A stretch of DNA of 11,065 nt from Bifidobacteriaceae bacterium. Its GTDB lineage: Bacteria; Actinomycetota; Actinomycetes; Actinomycetales; WQXJ01. Position 1 is the first letter of the stretch, and every line of letters begins with the position of its first letter. The notes under the pieces were generated by a model. The model had not been told where the DNA came from, did no database searches, and saw only the letters and a list, made by a program, of their open reading frames with translations. The position numbers and the translations under genes were made by a program. This document shows, piece after piece, positions 1 through 8,000 of the stretch. Location: positions 1 through 11,065 of the forward strand of contig JAITLE010000127.1 in the NCBI GenBank assembly GCA_031278075.1. Reading direction: 5' to 3'.

Positions 1-410
1 TACGCAGCCAGTGCCCGCTCGGGGATGGAGCCGGCGGCGGCAACGCGGGCGACCCAGCCGGGGTCAGCCAACTCAGCGATTGGGACCTCGCCCGCCACAA
101 CCGTAGCTGTCCGCGCTGCTGTGTCCGTTTGGGACGGTGAGGACGATGCCGCCGGTAAGGCCGATGCCGCCGGAGACACCGATGCCGCCGGTACGGCCGA
201 GGTCGCCTCGCTCTGTTCAGCGGCCGCAGACGCGGTACCCCCTAAGGACCCGCTGCCCCCAGCGGGTTCCGTAGCCCCGAACGGGGCGAACGCCGCCGCA
301 GCCAGCGCGCCCGCCCCCAAGAGCGCCAAGACGCCCGTGACAGTGGGCCACAGCCACCGCCGCAGGCGGGTGGTGCCAGCATCTGGTTGGAAAGCTGCGG
401 GGTTGGTCAT
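1..410 (-). CDS. Secreted lytic murein transglycosylase, N-terminal part (cut by window edge)
   Basis: About 136 residues are visible. ATG at 410 overlaps the permease stop as ATGA and is preceded by a strong AGGAGG seven bases upstream, so the start is secure. Residues 16-20 are basic/aromatic (RLRRW), followed by a hydrophobic stretch (about 22-43) that is a signal peptide or signal anchor. Next comes a low-complexity Ala/Ser/Pro/Gly linker with SxxPAAS-type repeats (about residues 70-90). The visible end reads ELADPGWVARVAAAGSIPER followed by ALAAY, which matches the entry of the SLT-type catalytic domain of actinobacterial lytic transglycosylases (typically DxxWxxxxAxxxxIPxRALxAY). The catalytic glutamate region lies outside the window. 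The family cleaves peptidoglycan glycan strands in the wall. Last visible gene of the operon, so wall opening may go with assembly of the surface proteins (inference). Family call is from recall of this motif, not a search. Confidence 0.8.
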   Translation of the reverse strand, partial: MTNPAAFQPDAGTTRLRRWLWPTVTGVLALLGAGALAAAAFAPFGATEPAGGSGSLGGTASAAAEQSEATSAVPAASVSPAASALPAASSSPSQTDTAARTATVVAGEVPIAELADPGWVARVAAAGSIPERALAA

Positions 411-1471
411 GGGCGGGCCTCCTGTAGGACAGATTCGGGTGATATGGGCTCAGCTGCGGCGCTCACGGGCAGGACCACAGCCGGGGGAACCGGGACGGGT
501 TCAGCTACGGCGCTCGCGGGCAGGACCACAGCCGGGGGAACCGGGGTGGGCTCAGCCGCAGCGCTCGCGGGCAGGACCGCAGCCGGGCGAGCCGGGGTGG
601 GTTCGACCGGATGGATGCGGCGTTTAGCGACGAGGCGCGCCAGGACGCCTTGGCGCGGCGAGGCCAGCCAGGCGATCAGGAACACGCCGGTCAGGACCAG
701 CACAATGGTGCCGCCGGTGGGCAGGTCCCAAGACCACGAGAGGTACAACCCGACCAGCGCGGACAGGCCCCCGATGATCGGGGCCGCCAGCATCATGATC
801 CCAAGCCGGTCGGTCAGCAGGCGCGCGGTTGCCGCTGGGGTGATCAGCAAGGCCAACACCAGGATGTTGCCAATAGTCTGCACGCTGATCACAACCGCCA
901 GCGTGACCAGAACATAGAGCACAAGGTCAAGCCAAAACACCCGCAACCCCATGGCGCGCGCCGACTCGCGGTCCAGGGAGACGGTCACGAACTCCTTGTT
1001 CAATAGCAGCACAGCCAGCAACACCAGCGCCGCAGTGCCGCCGACTACGTACAGGTCCGAGTCGGGAATACCCGTGATAGAGCCGAACAAGAACTGTTGC
1101 AAACTGCCGGCATAGCCCGGCGCTTGGGAGATGACTACAATCCCGAGCGCAAACGCCGCGACGAAGAAGATCCCGATGATCGAGTCTTCCTTAATCCTGC
1201 GGTTCTGGGAGAACACCGCCACCAGCACCGCCGTAAGCACCCCGGCGATCATGCCGCCAAGCACAAGGTTCCCCGAGACGACGAACGCGACCGCAAGGCC
1301 CGGGAACACGGCGTGGGCGACGGCATCGCCGATAAACGCCATCCCGCGCAGCACTACGTAGGTGCCGACCACGCCGCACACGACCGAGGACATGACCGCC
1401 ACCGCCAGAGCCTTCACCAAGAACGCAAGATCGGGGTTGAACAGGTCAACAAAGAAATCGATGGGGCTCAT
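407..1471 (-). CDS. Metal ABC transporter permease, ABC-3 (ZnuB/MntB) family, with Pro/Ala-rich tail
   Basis: 354 residues. I chose ATG 1471 (MSPIDFF), which overlaps the ATPase stop as ATGA; a longer frame from 1537 adds a non-membrane Arg/Gly-rich stretch inside the ATPase gene and is rejected. Eight or nine membrane helices are visible (about 16-40, 54-88 as two, 98-116, 139-158, 181-212, 224-246, 253-271). The segment VQTIGNILVLALLITPAATA (197-216) and the cytoplasmic loop SLDRESARAMGL (165-176) are hallmarks of the ABC-3 family importing zinc, manganese or iron. Family members usually end soon after the last helix (roughly 270-300 residues). This one continues after a basic stretch (RR at 284-285) with a 68-residue tail made of three 17-residue Pro/Ala/Val repeats (about 291-341). 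The basic residues suggest that the tail is cytoplasmic. Corresponds to the 'anchored repeat-type ABC transporter permease' family. No own ribosome binding site is obvious, so coupling to the ATPase is likely. Confidence 0.93.
   Translation of the reverse strand: MSPIDFFVDLFNPDLAFLVKALAVAVMSSVVCGVVGTYVVLRGMAFIGDAVAHAVFPGLAVAFVVSGNLVLGGMIAGVLTAVLVAVFSQNRRIKEDSIIGIFFVAAFALGIVVISQAPGYAGSLQQFLFGSITGIPDSDLYVVGGTAALVLLAVLLLNKEFVTVSLDRESARAMGLRVFWLDLVLYVLVTLAVVISVQTIGNILVLALLITPAATARLLTDRLGIMMLAAPIIGGLSALVGLYLSWSWDLPTGGTIVLVLTGVFLIAWLASPRQGVLARLVAKRRIHPVEPTPARPAAVLPASAAAEPTPVPPAVVLPASAVAEPVPVPPAVVLPVSAAAEPISPESVLQEARP
418..423 (-). promoter_or_regulatory. Ribosome binding site of the transglycosylase gene
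   Basis: A perfect AGGAGG lies seven bases before the ATG at 410, embedded in the last codons of the permease (Leu-Gln-Glu-Ala region). It fixes the transglycosylase start and suggests that this gene is translated efficiently, partly independent of coupling. Confidence 0.8.
451..603 (-). repeat. Three tandem 51-bp repeats coding the permease tail
   Basis: Three head-to-tail copies at 451-501, 502-552 and 553-603. By eye, adjacent copies differ at about 5 (first pair) and 7 (second pair) of 51 positions. Each unit codes 17 residues of the type PTPVPPAVVLPASAVAE. The period is a multiple of three, so gain or loss of a copy would keep the frame and the downstream AGGAGG/ATGA junction. Confidence 0.95.
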
Positions 1472-2223
1472 GCGGCCGCCGCCGCCACCATGCGCAACAG
1501 CGCGGAATCTTCCCCGACACCGAAGGTCGCCGCCCACGCCGCCGGGTCGCCAACGAGGTGGGCGGGCGTGTCCGCAGCGATGATGGTGCGGTTTAGCAGC
1601 GCCAGCCTGTCCGCGCCGTCGATCGCGCCAAGCAAGTCGTGGGTGGTCATCAGCACCGCCCTGCCTTCGTGGGCGAGATCAGCGAACAGCTCCGCTAAGA
1701 GTTCCTGGGTAGGCATGTCAAGGCCCGTGAACGGTTCATCAAGCAGCAGCACCGAAGGCCGCGGCGCCAGAGCGCGGGCGACCAACACGCGTTGGCGCTG
1801 TCCCCCGGATAGCTGCCCCACGGGCCGGCCCGCCAGATCGGTCAGGCGCACCCGGTCGAGGGCGTCAGCGACCGCCTCCCAAGAGGCGGCACTGGGGCGG
1901 CGGAACAAGCCAAGTTGACCAGACAGGCCGGTGGCGACTGCGTTAGCCACCGAGATCGGGAAGTCCCAAGCGAACTCGTGACGCTGCGGCACGTACCCGA
2001 TCGCGGGCCGCCCAGGCTTGGCCGGGCGTCCCTCGACCAGCACTCGCCCGATGCCGACCGGTTGCAGCCCCAGCACAGCACGCAGCAGCGTCGTCTTACC
2101 GGCGCCATTCGGCCCGACCACGGCAACCAGTTCGCCGCAGGCGACGCTAAGGTCGATGCCGTGCAGGACGCGCCGTCCGCCAAGGTCAACGGCGACGTTC
2201 CGGATCTCGAGCGCGGCCGTCAC
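1468..2223 (-). CDS. Metal ABC transporter ATP-binding protein
   Basis: 251 residues, full length for the family (ZnuC/MntA-like). All ABC ATPase motifs are present: Walker A GPNGAGKT (37-44), Q-loop Gln80, signature LSGGQ (138-142), Walker B LLLDEP (159-164) and the switch His195 in TTHDL. The residues after the Q-loop (HEFAWDFPISV) are typical of metal-type importers. The start is GTG at 2223, which overlaps the stop of the upstream surface protein as GTGA; no strong ribosome binding site precedes it, so re-initiation is likely. The C-terminal end is a run of alanines overlapping the permease start as ATGA. It powers import by the adjoining permease on the inner face of the membrane. Corresponds to the 'anchored repeat-type ABC transporter ATP-binding' family. 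Metal specificity cannot be read from this subunit. Confidence 0.95.
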   Translation of the reverse strand: MTAALEIRNVAVDLGGRRVLHGIDLSVACGELVAVVGPNGAGKTTLLRAVLGLQPVGIGRVLVEGRPAKPGRPAIGYVPQRHEFAWDFPISVANAVATGLSGQLGLFRRPSAASWEAVADALDRVRLTDLAGRPVGQLSGGQRQRVLVARALAPRPSVLLLDEPFTGLDMPTQELLAELFADLAHEGRAVLMTTHDLLGAIDGADRLALLNRTIIAADTPAHLVGDPAAWAATFGVGEDSALLRMVAAAAA

Positions 2224-3290
2224 GACCGCCCACTTCCGGACGCATCCGGCTCACCGCCGGAGGACTGGCGGGCCTCCAGGACGCGCCGCTTGGCGCGGTT
2301 ACTGCGCACAATCACAACCGTCAGCCCGGTCGCGAGCCCGGCGCCGACCAGCACAATCGCCCCGATCAGGATGGGCACTAGCCCGTTGCCCGCCGGCTCC
2401 TGCGCGCTGCCGGCCGGCCCGTCCGGCGGATTGGTGGCATCGCCCACTGGGGCGCCCCCCGGGGCCGCAGTGCCCTCCGGGGTCGCGTTGCCCTCCGGGG
2501 TCCCGGCGCCCTCCCAGGTCGCGGCGAACGCGGCATCAGGCGTGGTAGCGGTACCTACAGCAAAACGGATGTACTGAGTGTCCGACGCGTGCGTGCCGTC
2601 AATCAAGTCGGCCTCAGCGGTCAAAGCGACAAGGTAGACGCCCGGCTCGGTGAACACCCAGTTCGCGTGGGTATGGGTGTTCACGTCAACCCAGATCGGC
2701 TGGGCGCCAGCCGTGCGGGAGTCCCACAAGAGCTGCGGTTCGCCGAACGACCCGGACTGCAGGTAGGTCGTCATGATGCCGGGACCCTGCACCCCGCCCA
2801 GCGATAAGGTGATGCCGCGGTCGATGGTCTCCATCACCTGCGGGTCCTGGGTGTTCCACCCCACCCAGACAACCTCAGGGTTCTGCGTCTGCGGCACAAC
2901 GTAAACGTCGCTGCCGGGCGCGGCGCCCAGGAACTCGTAGGCCGGATCGTCCGGCACGGTGAGCTTCGCGGCGTCGAGAACATGGAAGACGGTCTCGTCC
3001 GGGTAGCGCCACACGCTGGTGGCGTTCGCATCGGCCTTCGCGACATCGTCGTGGATGAGGAAGCGCCACGCGGCGTCATCGTACTTGGGGCCCATGTCGA
3101 TGTGTCCGGCCTCCAACACCCGCTGCCCATGCACTATGGCGAGATCGTCGAGGGACTGGTCCAGGTTTGGGTCATCGGTCTCAGCGGCCAACGCGAGGCC
3201 CGGGGCGGCAAGCAGCCCGAAGGCGAGCACAGCCGCCAAAACACCGACGGTGCGGGAGGCGGGCGGGGAGGAGGAGTAAGGGCGTGTCAT
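2220..3290 (-). CDS. Single-module choice-of-anchor M surface protein, membrane-anchored
   Basis: 356 residues from ATG 3290. A signal peptide spans about 1-36 (LALAA before the acidic mature start). One anchor-M module covers about 50-247: GHID (62-65), VVPQTQN (131-137), VWVGWN (141-146), GPG (169-171), HTHANWVF (206-213), GVY (217-219), ending in FAVG (243-246). Then follow a Pro/Gly/Ala linker (about 260-302, with six-residue TPEGNA/TPEGTA repeats), a membrane helix (about 304-328) and a basic cytoplasmic tail (NRAKRR). No LPXTG and no cysteine occur. The module matches the actinobacterial surface-anchored repeat family found beside this type of transporter; its function is not established. 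His63, Asp65, His206 and His208 are the candidate metal ligands. Start choice: AGGAAGGA lies before 3290. An alternative ATG at 3317 overlaps the receptor stop as ATGA and would add nine residues to the signal peptide. Confidence 0.9.
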   Translation of the reverse strand: MTRPYSSSPPASRTVGVLAAVLAFGLLAAPGLALAAETDDPNLDQSLDDLAIVHGQRVLEAGHIDMGPKYDDAAWRFLIHDDVAKADANATSVWRYPDETVFHVLDAAKLTVPDDPAYEFLGAAPGSDVYVVPQTQNPEVVWVGWNTQDPQVMETIDRGITLSLGGVQGPGIMTTYLQSGSFGEPQLLWDSRTAGAQPIWVDVNTHTHANWVFTEPGVYLVALTAEADLIDGTHASDTQYIRFAVGTATTPDAAFAATWEGAGTPEGNATPEGTAAPGGAPVGDATNPPDGPAGSAQEPAGNGLVPILIGAIVLVGAGLATGLTVVIVRSNRAKRRVLEARQSSGGEPDASGSGRS

Positions 3291-3293
3291 GGG

Positions 3294-3301
3294 TCCTTCC
3301 T
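3294..3301 (-). promoter_or_regulatory. Ribosome binding site deciding the start of the anchor-M protein
   Basis: AGGAAGGA lies directly upstream of ATG 3290 (the first AGGA is seven bases from the ATG). It favours this start over ATG 3317, which has no clear site but forms an ATGA overlap with the receptor gene. The two starts may both be used. Confidence 0.65.
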
Positions 3302-3313
3302 GGACGCTTGGAT

Positions 3314-4948
3314 TCATGGCGTGAGGCATTCGCGCAGGCTGTCCGCGTTGAAACGCATCATCTGGACATAGCTGGTCACGGTGTTCGAGAAGGTGTCGCC
3401 GTAGATCGGGCACACGCGGATGCCCTGCTCGCCAGCGACCTGGGTCAAGGTGGAGGACCTGGCCGCGAGGTTCGGCTCGAGGAACACAGCCGGCACGCCC
3501 AGGGAACGGATGGTCTCAGTGAGCTTGCGCCGGTCGGCCAGGGACGGCTCGGTCGCGGGATTGGGGGTGACAAACCCGGCCACGGTCAAGCCGTAGGCGT
3601 GCGCCAGGTAGCCGAACGCATCATGCGTGGTCACCAGGTAGCGGTTGTGTTCCGGGATCTGAGCCAGCGTGTCGCGCACATAGCCGTCGGTGGCTTCGAG
3701 TTCAGCCAGGTAGGCGTTCGTGTTCGCGGCGTACTCGCGGGCGTGAGCCGGGTCCGCGCCGATCAGCGTGTCACGGATGAGCTGCACATAGGCCATGGCA
3801 TTGCGCACGTTCTGCCACAGGTGCGGGTCGATCTCGCCGTGGACGTGCTTGCCCAGCACGGCCTGCGCTAGCTGGTAGACCCGCTCACCAGGCCGGCCCA
3901 AGAAGCCGAACTGGGCGCCGGCGGGGACCTCCGCCATCGCCTTGGCCGGGACGTCGATCACCACCTCAGCTGCGGTGTAGGGCTGTTGGGAGTGCTCGCC
4001 CCCGCCGCCCGGGTCGTAACGCACCTCAAGTTGCCCGGTGTCCAGGTTCGCTGTCAGGTCCGCGTGCCCTTGGTCAACGATCACGGGGGCGGAGATCCCA
4101 GCTGCGGCCGCCGCCTGGGCGGGGGCAATGCCGACGGCGAAGGTGTAGGTGCCTTGGCCCAGATCGATCGGTTTCGAGGTGTCCCCGACCTTGAGCTTCG
4201 CCTGCAGCGTCAGCGTGTACACGCCCGGCTCAGTGAACGCCCACGACAAGTGCGTATGGGCATCCGCAGGCAGGCTCATCGTGTCGTCGCGATACCCGTT
4301 GGCGGGATCGAACCCGTCCGAAGAGTCGAAGTACACATCCGTGTTCCCGAACGCCCCGGTCAGGTAGGCGTAGACCTCGCCCGGGCCGCTCGCCGCGAGC
4401 GCCGACAGCAGCACCTCGGAGGTGCGCGTCGCCCCATACTCCGCGCCCGCGCCCTGGGCACGGAGCCCCAGCCACACAGTGTCGAGGTTCACATTCTCAA
4501 CCAGCGGGATGATCTCTGCGGCGTACTTGACCGCCTCCTCGGCCAGCGACACATTCACGGCGTCTGCGGCCAGGTTCGCGTCCAGGGTCTTGATGACGGA
4601 CTGCTCTTCCAGCATCGCATAGTTGGAGAACGCGACATCCGCATAGACCACGTTGCGGGCGTCCCGCAACGTCGGTTCATACGAATGTGGGTCACCATTG
4701 TCTGGGACCAGGGACACAACATCAATCAGATCCCCGCCGACGTGGCCGGCGAGGTCTCGGATGATCCCTGTCGTGGCCACCACCTGCAACCGGTCAGAGG
4801 TCGCGGCGAGCACCGGCCCCACCGCGCACCCGGACACCGCCAGGGCGCCGCCGACCAGCACCGCGATCCCGGCCGCGCGGCGCCGCTTAGCCTCGATCCA
4901 CCGATCCTCGCCTACTGCGCCGCACCAGCCAGGCTTAGCCCACCTCAT
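3314..4948 (-). CDS. ZnuA-like metal-binding lipoprotein receptor with inserted anchor-M module
   Basis: 544 residues; cluster A-I metal receptors are usually about 300, and the excess is an insert. Start ATG 4948 is the only option upstream, because an in-frame TGA lies two codons before it; AGGGTGAG precedes it. The n-region is long and ends in KRRR, followed by a lipobox AVSGC with Cys41, so the protein should be lipid-anchored outside the membrane. The N-lobe runs from about 52 to 150 and has DPHSYEP with ligand His88. The insert covers about 151-365. The C-lobe resumes with IDPHLW (His376) and continues with TTHDAFGY (His442) and YGDTF (Asp518), giving a complete His-His-His-Asp set of the ZnuA/TroA family. 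Cys513 and Cys541 near the C-terminus could form a disulfide like the one known in E. coli ZnuA. Corresponds to the 'anchored repeat ABC transporter substrate-binding protein' family. Zinc is more likely than manganese given His at the third position (inference). Confidence 0.93.
   Translation of the reverse strand: MRWAKPGWCGAVGEDRWIEAKRRRAAGIAVLVGGALAVSGCAVGPVLAATSDRLQVVATTGIIRDLAGHVGGDLIDVVSLVPDNGDPHSYEPTLRDARNVVYADVAFSNYAMLEEQSVIKTLDANLAADAVNVSLAEEAVKYAAEIIPLVENVNLDTVWLGLRAQGAGAEYGATRTSEVLLSALAASGPGEVYAYLTGAFGNTDVYFDSSDGFDPANGYRDDTMSLPADAHTHLSWAFTEPGVYTLTLQAKLKVGDTSKPIDLGQGTYTFAVGIAPAQAAAAAGISAPVIVDQGHADLTANLDTGQLEVRYDPGGGGEHSQQPYTAAEVVIDVPAKAMAEVPAGAQFGFLGRPGERVYQLAQAVLGKHVHGEIDPHLWQNVRNAMAYVQLIRDTLIGADPAHAREYAANTNAYLAELEATDGYVRDTLAQIPEHNRYLVTTHDAFGYLAHAYGLTVAGFVTPNPATEPSLADRRKLTETIRSLGVPAVFLEPNLAARSSTLTQVAGEQGIRVCPIYGDTFSNTVTSYVQMMRFNADSLRECLTP
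3854..4498 (-). other. Circularly permuted anchor-M module inserted in the metal receptor
   Basis: Receptor residues about 151-365. The part that normally ends the module comes first (4130-4498): DTVWLGL, SGPGEVYAYLTGAFG, HTHLSWAFTEPGVY, YTFAVG. After an Ala-rich linker (about 274-288) the part that normally begins the module follows (3860-4084): QGHADLT, EVPAGAQFGFLGRPGERVYQLAQA. In the other copies of this window the order is the reverse. The break falls in the loop between the Q(T)Q of 'VPQTQ' and the 'NLDxxWxGW' strand. The insert ends about ten residues before the DPHLW metal motif of the receptor. Confidence 0.85.
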
Positions 4949-5073
4949 CGCTCACCCTGGCGCTTACGTGGCACCAGCGGGACTGCCGCCGTGTGCTCCT
5001 GCGGCTTGGCACGGCATCGGGCTGCGGGCCTGTCCGGCGCGGCGGCGCTGCCCCCTTTGTCGGCTGGTGTCAT
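4945..5073 (-). CDS. Possible 42-residue small protein bridging two operon genes
   Basis: A frame of 42 codons starts with the ATG of an ATGA overlapping the stop of the giant surface protein and ends with the TGA of an ATGA overlapping the start of the receptor. It fills the spacer exactly. AAAGG lies seven bases upstream of the ATG, a weak ribosome binding site. The product is Pro/Ala/Arg-rich and basic (ends VPRKRQGER), has one cysteine and no membrane segment; I recognise no family. Against it: my hand count of GC by codon position is about 79/67/74 percent, which lacks the low second-position and very high third-position GC of the neighbouring genes. It may instead be a translational relay whose peptide is unimportant, or plain spacer. 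Confidence 0.3.
   Translation of the reverse strand: MTPADKGGSAAAPDRPAARCRAKPQEHTAAVPLVPRKRQGER
4951..4958 (-). promoter_or_regulatory. Probable ribosome binding site of the receptor gene
   Basis: AGGGTGAG lies two bases before ATG 4948, with the purine core about six bases away. The TGA inside it is an in-frame stop for the receptor frame, which excludes any longer receptor N-terminus. Confidence 0.45.
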
Positions 5074-8000
5074 ACGGCGGCCTTTCGGCGGCGACTGCGC
5101 CACCACAGCACGGCGCTGCCCGCAGCTCCGGTCATGAGCAGGGCGCCGAGGACCAACAGCAGCGAGGGCACCGGGTCGGCCGGCGCCAGCGCGGTAGGTG
5201 GCACGATGCCGTCCGCCGCGACGTCCGAGCCTTGCCCGGGAAGCACCTCGCCGGCTGCGATCGCCGCGTCCGCTGCGGCCTGGTCGGCGGCCTTGAGCGT
5301 GCCGACCACATCATCCGAGGCCAGTAGCGCGTTCGAGATGATCCCACAACCCGATCCGTTGCCTGCGGCGGTCGCTGGATCGACATCGCCCACGACTATC
5401 ACGAGCGTCTCCGTGTCCGAGGAGCTTAGCCCGTTGGCGAGCATCACAGTCTGGGTCATGCTGACGCGGTAGATGCCCTCGGCGCTGAACGCCCAGTTGG
5501 CGTGGGCGTGGACGCCCTGCGGGATCTGATAGCTGCCGCCGTTGTTGAACACCATCTGCTGCACCCCGCCGAACGCGCTGGAGAGGTACACCTTCATTGA
5601 CCCCGGCCCGGCTACCTGGTTGATTGTCCAGGTCACCGGCCCGGTGGTGTTGCCCGCGTTGAGCGCCTCGGTGTTCCAGCCCAGCCAGATCAGGTCGAGG
5701 TTCTGGGTCTGCGGCACCTGCCAGACCTGCGAGCCGACCGCCCCGACTGGCCCGTAGCCGGCCGGGATGGTGACCAAGCTGGAGGGCTTGAGCCACAGGA
5801 TGGTCCCCGATGGTTCCCGGTAGACCTTGGTCCCGGAAGTGTCGTCACCGATCAGCGACTCGAGCTTGCCGCCAACAATCCGCGAGGCGTAGTCCACATG
5901 GCCGGCCGAAAGTATCGTCGCCCCGGCCACGCATCCCGTCGCAGCGATGGTCTTCGACGGCGGAGCGCTGTCTCCCGGCGGGTCTGCATCACGCGGGCCC
6001 TCCGGGACGGTGCCCTGAACGATCTTCAGGTCATCCCAGCCGAGCAAGGCGCCATCCTGCGTCTTGAGCACTATGCGGTGCGTGCCGATGGCCGCGTTCG
6101 CCGGCAGGCGGAAACTGACCGTGTTCTGCGCCTCGACCGTCTCCCAGCCGAGCCAGGCCGGAGTCGAGTGCAGCCAGCCAGACACGTGCTGGCCGGCCTG
6201 GCCCTGGGGCAGGTCAAGGCTCACGACCTGGCCCGGTTGGAAGCCGTTCGCGCCGTCGCGGACCTTGACCCCGCCGCGTGCGGCCTCGGTGAGCTGGCCG
6301 TCTGGGACCGGGGTGGTGTCCGCCTCCGGTTCGTCGCTGGGCTTTTGGAAGCAGGCGGCCGGGTCGAGGCGCATCACATCCGCCCGGCCCACGGCGACCG
6401 CGAGGACAAACTCGTCTGAGACCTTCTGGCCGGTGGCCAGCGTGGTCGAGCGGTCGAACGCCAGGCAGTAATTGCCCTGCGCGCTGAACGCCCAAGACCC
6501 GTGCGCGTGGGTGAGCTTGGGGATGGTGAACGAATCCGCGCTGGTGATGCCGTTGCGGGTGGAGAACAGCACGGTCGGCTGCCCGAACGAGCCCGTCTCA
6601 TACAAGGCGAACTCACCCGGCCCCGAAATGTCGGTCAACGTCCAGTCGACGCCGGTCTTGGTGGCGTCCAGGGCGATCGACTCGGTGGACCAGCCCGGCC
6701 ACAGCAGCCCCGGCTGCGCGGTCTGCGTCACCTGGTAGAAGGATGCCCCGGCGGCCCCGAGGAAAGACCACTGGCTGCCCGCCGGCACACTCGTCCGCGA
6801 GCCTGGCAGGAGTTGCAGCACCGTCTTGGCCGGGTCGCGCCAGGTCGGATCGGAGGACTTGGTGGTGTCCTTCACCCGCGTGCTGAGCGTGCTGCCGTTC
6901 ACCAGCGAGGCGATGTCGACGTGCCCGTTGTTCAGCACCGTCGCCCCAGCCTGGTTGACTGTCCCGTTGGCCACGTTCCACACCGCGTCCGGCTCCGGTT
7001 CCGGTTCCTCGGCCGGATCGTCTTGGCCAGCGGGGTCGCCTTCGTCGCCAGGGTCCTTAGCTGGGACGGCGCTCAGCGAGTCCCACCCGATCAGAGCGCC
7101 GTCGCGGTCCTTGACTACCAAGACGTGAGAACCGACCGCCGCATCAGCGGGAAGGCGCACCTGGATCGCCCCGGAGGAGTCAACCTGCGCCCAACCCAAC
7201 CAGTCGGACGCGTCGAACCACACCGACACCCACTGGTCGGCGCGAGCCTCACCGACTTGAACTGTCACCAGCTGCCCTGCGGTGAAACCATTCCCGCCCT
7301 CGAGCACTTGCACGCCGCCCGCGTTGCCGTCGTTCAGGTCACCCAACGGTATTGGGGTTGTGTCGGCTTCGTCGGGTTGACCTTCCGGCTCGGTGAAGCA
7401 CTTGGCCGGGTCGACGCCGTTGGCGTTCGCCTTGCCCACTGCGAATGCGAGCGTGAAGTCGTCGCTTGCGGGAGTACCGTCAGTCAGCGTCGTGGCGCGC
7501 TCGAAAGCCAAGCAGTAAACACCTTCCGCGCTGAATGCCCAGGTGCCATGTGCGTGGGTCAGCTTGGGGATCAGCATGGAGTCGTCTGCGGTGATGCCGT
7601 CGCGCGTATTGAACTCGACGACTGCGGCGCCCAGGTTCACAGGATCAGACGTGTAGAGAGTGAACTCGCCCGGCCCGGTGATGTCAGTCAGCGACCAGTG
7701 AACGCCTTCTCGAGTCCGATCCTCGGGAATCGACTCGGTCGACCAGCCGGGCCACAGGAGGCCGTCCTGCTGATCCTCTGTCACCTGCCAGACCGGTTCT
7801 CCAGGGCGCCCGAGGAACGCGAAGTGTTCGTCGGATGGCACAACGGTCTGCGCATCCGGAAGCAGTTGCAGCACCGTTCGCGCCGGGTCACGCCATGTCG
7901 GTTCTGCGGACTCCGTGGTGTCTTTGATCTTCGTTACCAGGCTTGATCCGTCGATCAGGGACGCCACGTCGACATGCCCCTCGTTGAGGATGGTCGCACC

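Noticed and set aside
1472..1537. Extension of the permease start to 1537
   Set aside because: The extra 22 residues are Arg/Gly-rich and lie inside the ATPase gene; the ATGA overlap at 1471 and the normal permease N-terminus fit better.
4949..5069. Promoter, metal-regulator (Zur-like) operator or terminator in the largest spacer
   Set aside because: No AT-rich palindrome, no convincing -10/-35 and no hairpin with a T tract. An inverted heptamer (4972-4978 with 5063-5069) has an 84-base loop and is probably chance.
5070..5200. Sortase (LPXTG-type) sorting signal at the C-terminus
   Set aside because: A membrane helix and basic tail are present, but no LPXTG or near variant precedes them; the same holds for the small surface protein.
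6501..7946. 481-codon open frame on the plus strand
   Set aside because: It is antisense to modules 5 and 6 and codes low-complexity Arg/Gly/Val-rich protein with no family pattern. High-GC genes commonly leave such open antisense frames; the same applies to 9342-10487, 3986-5137 and 1097-1918.
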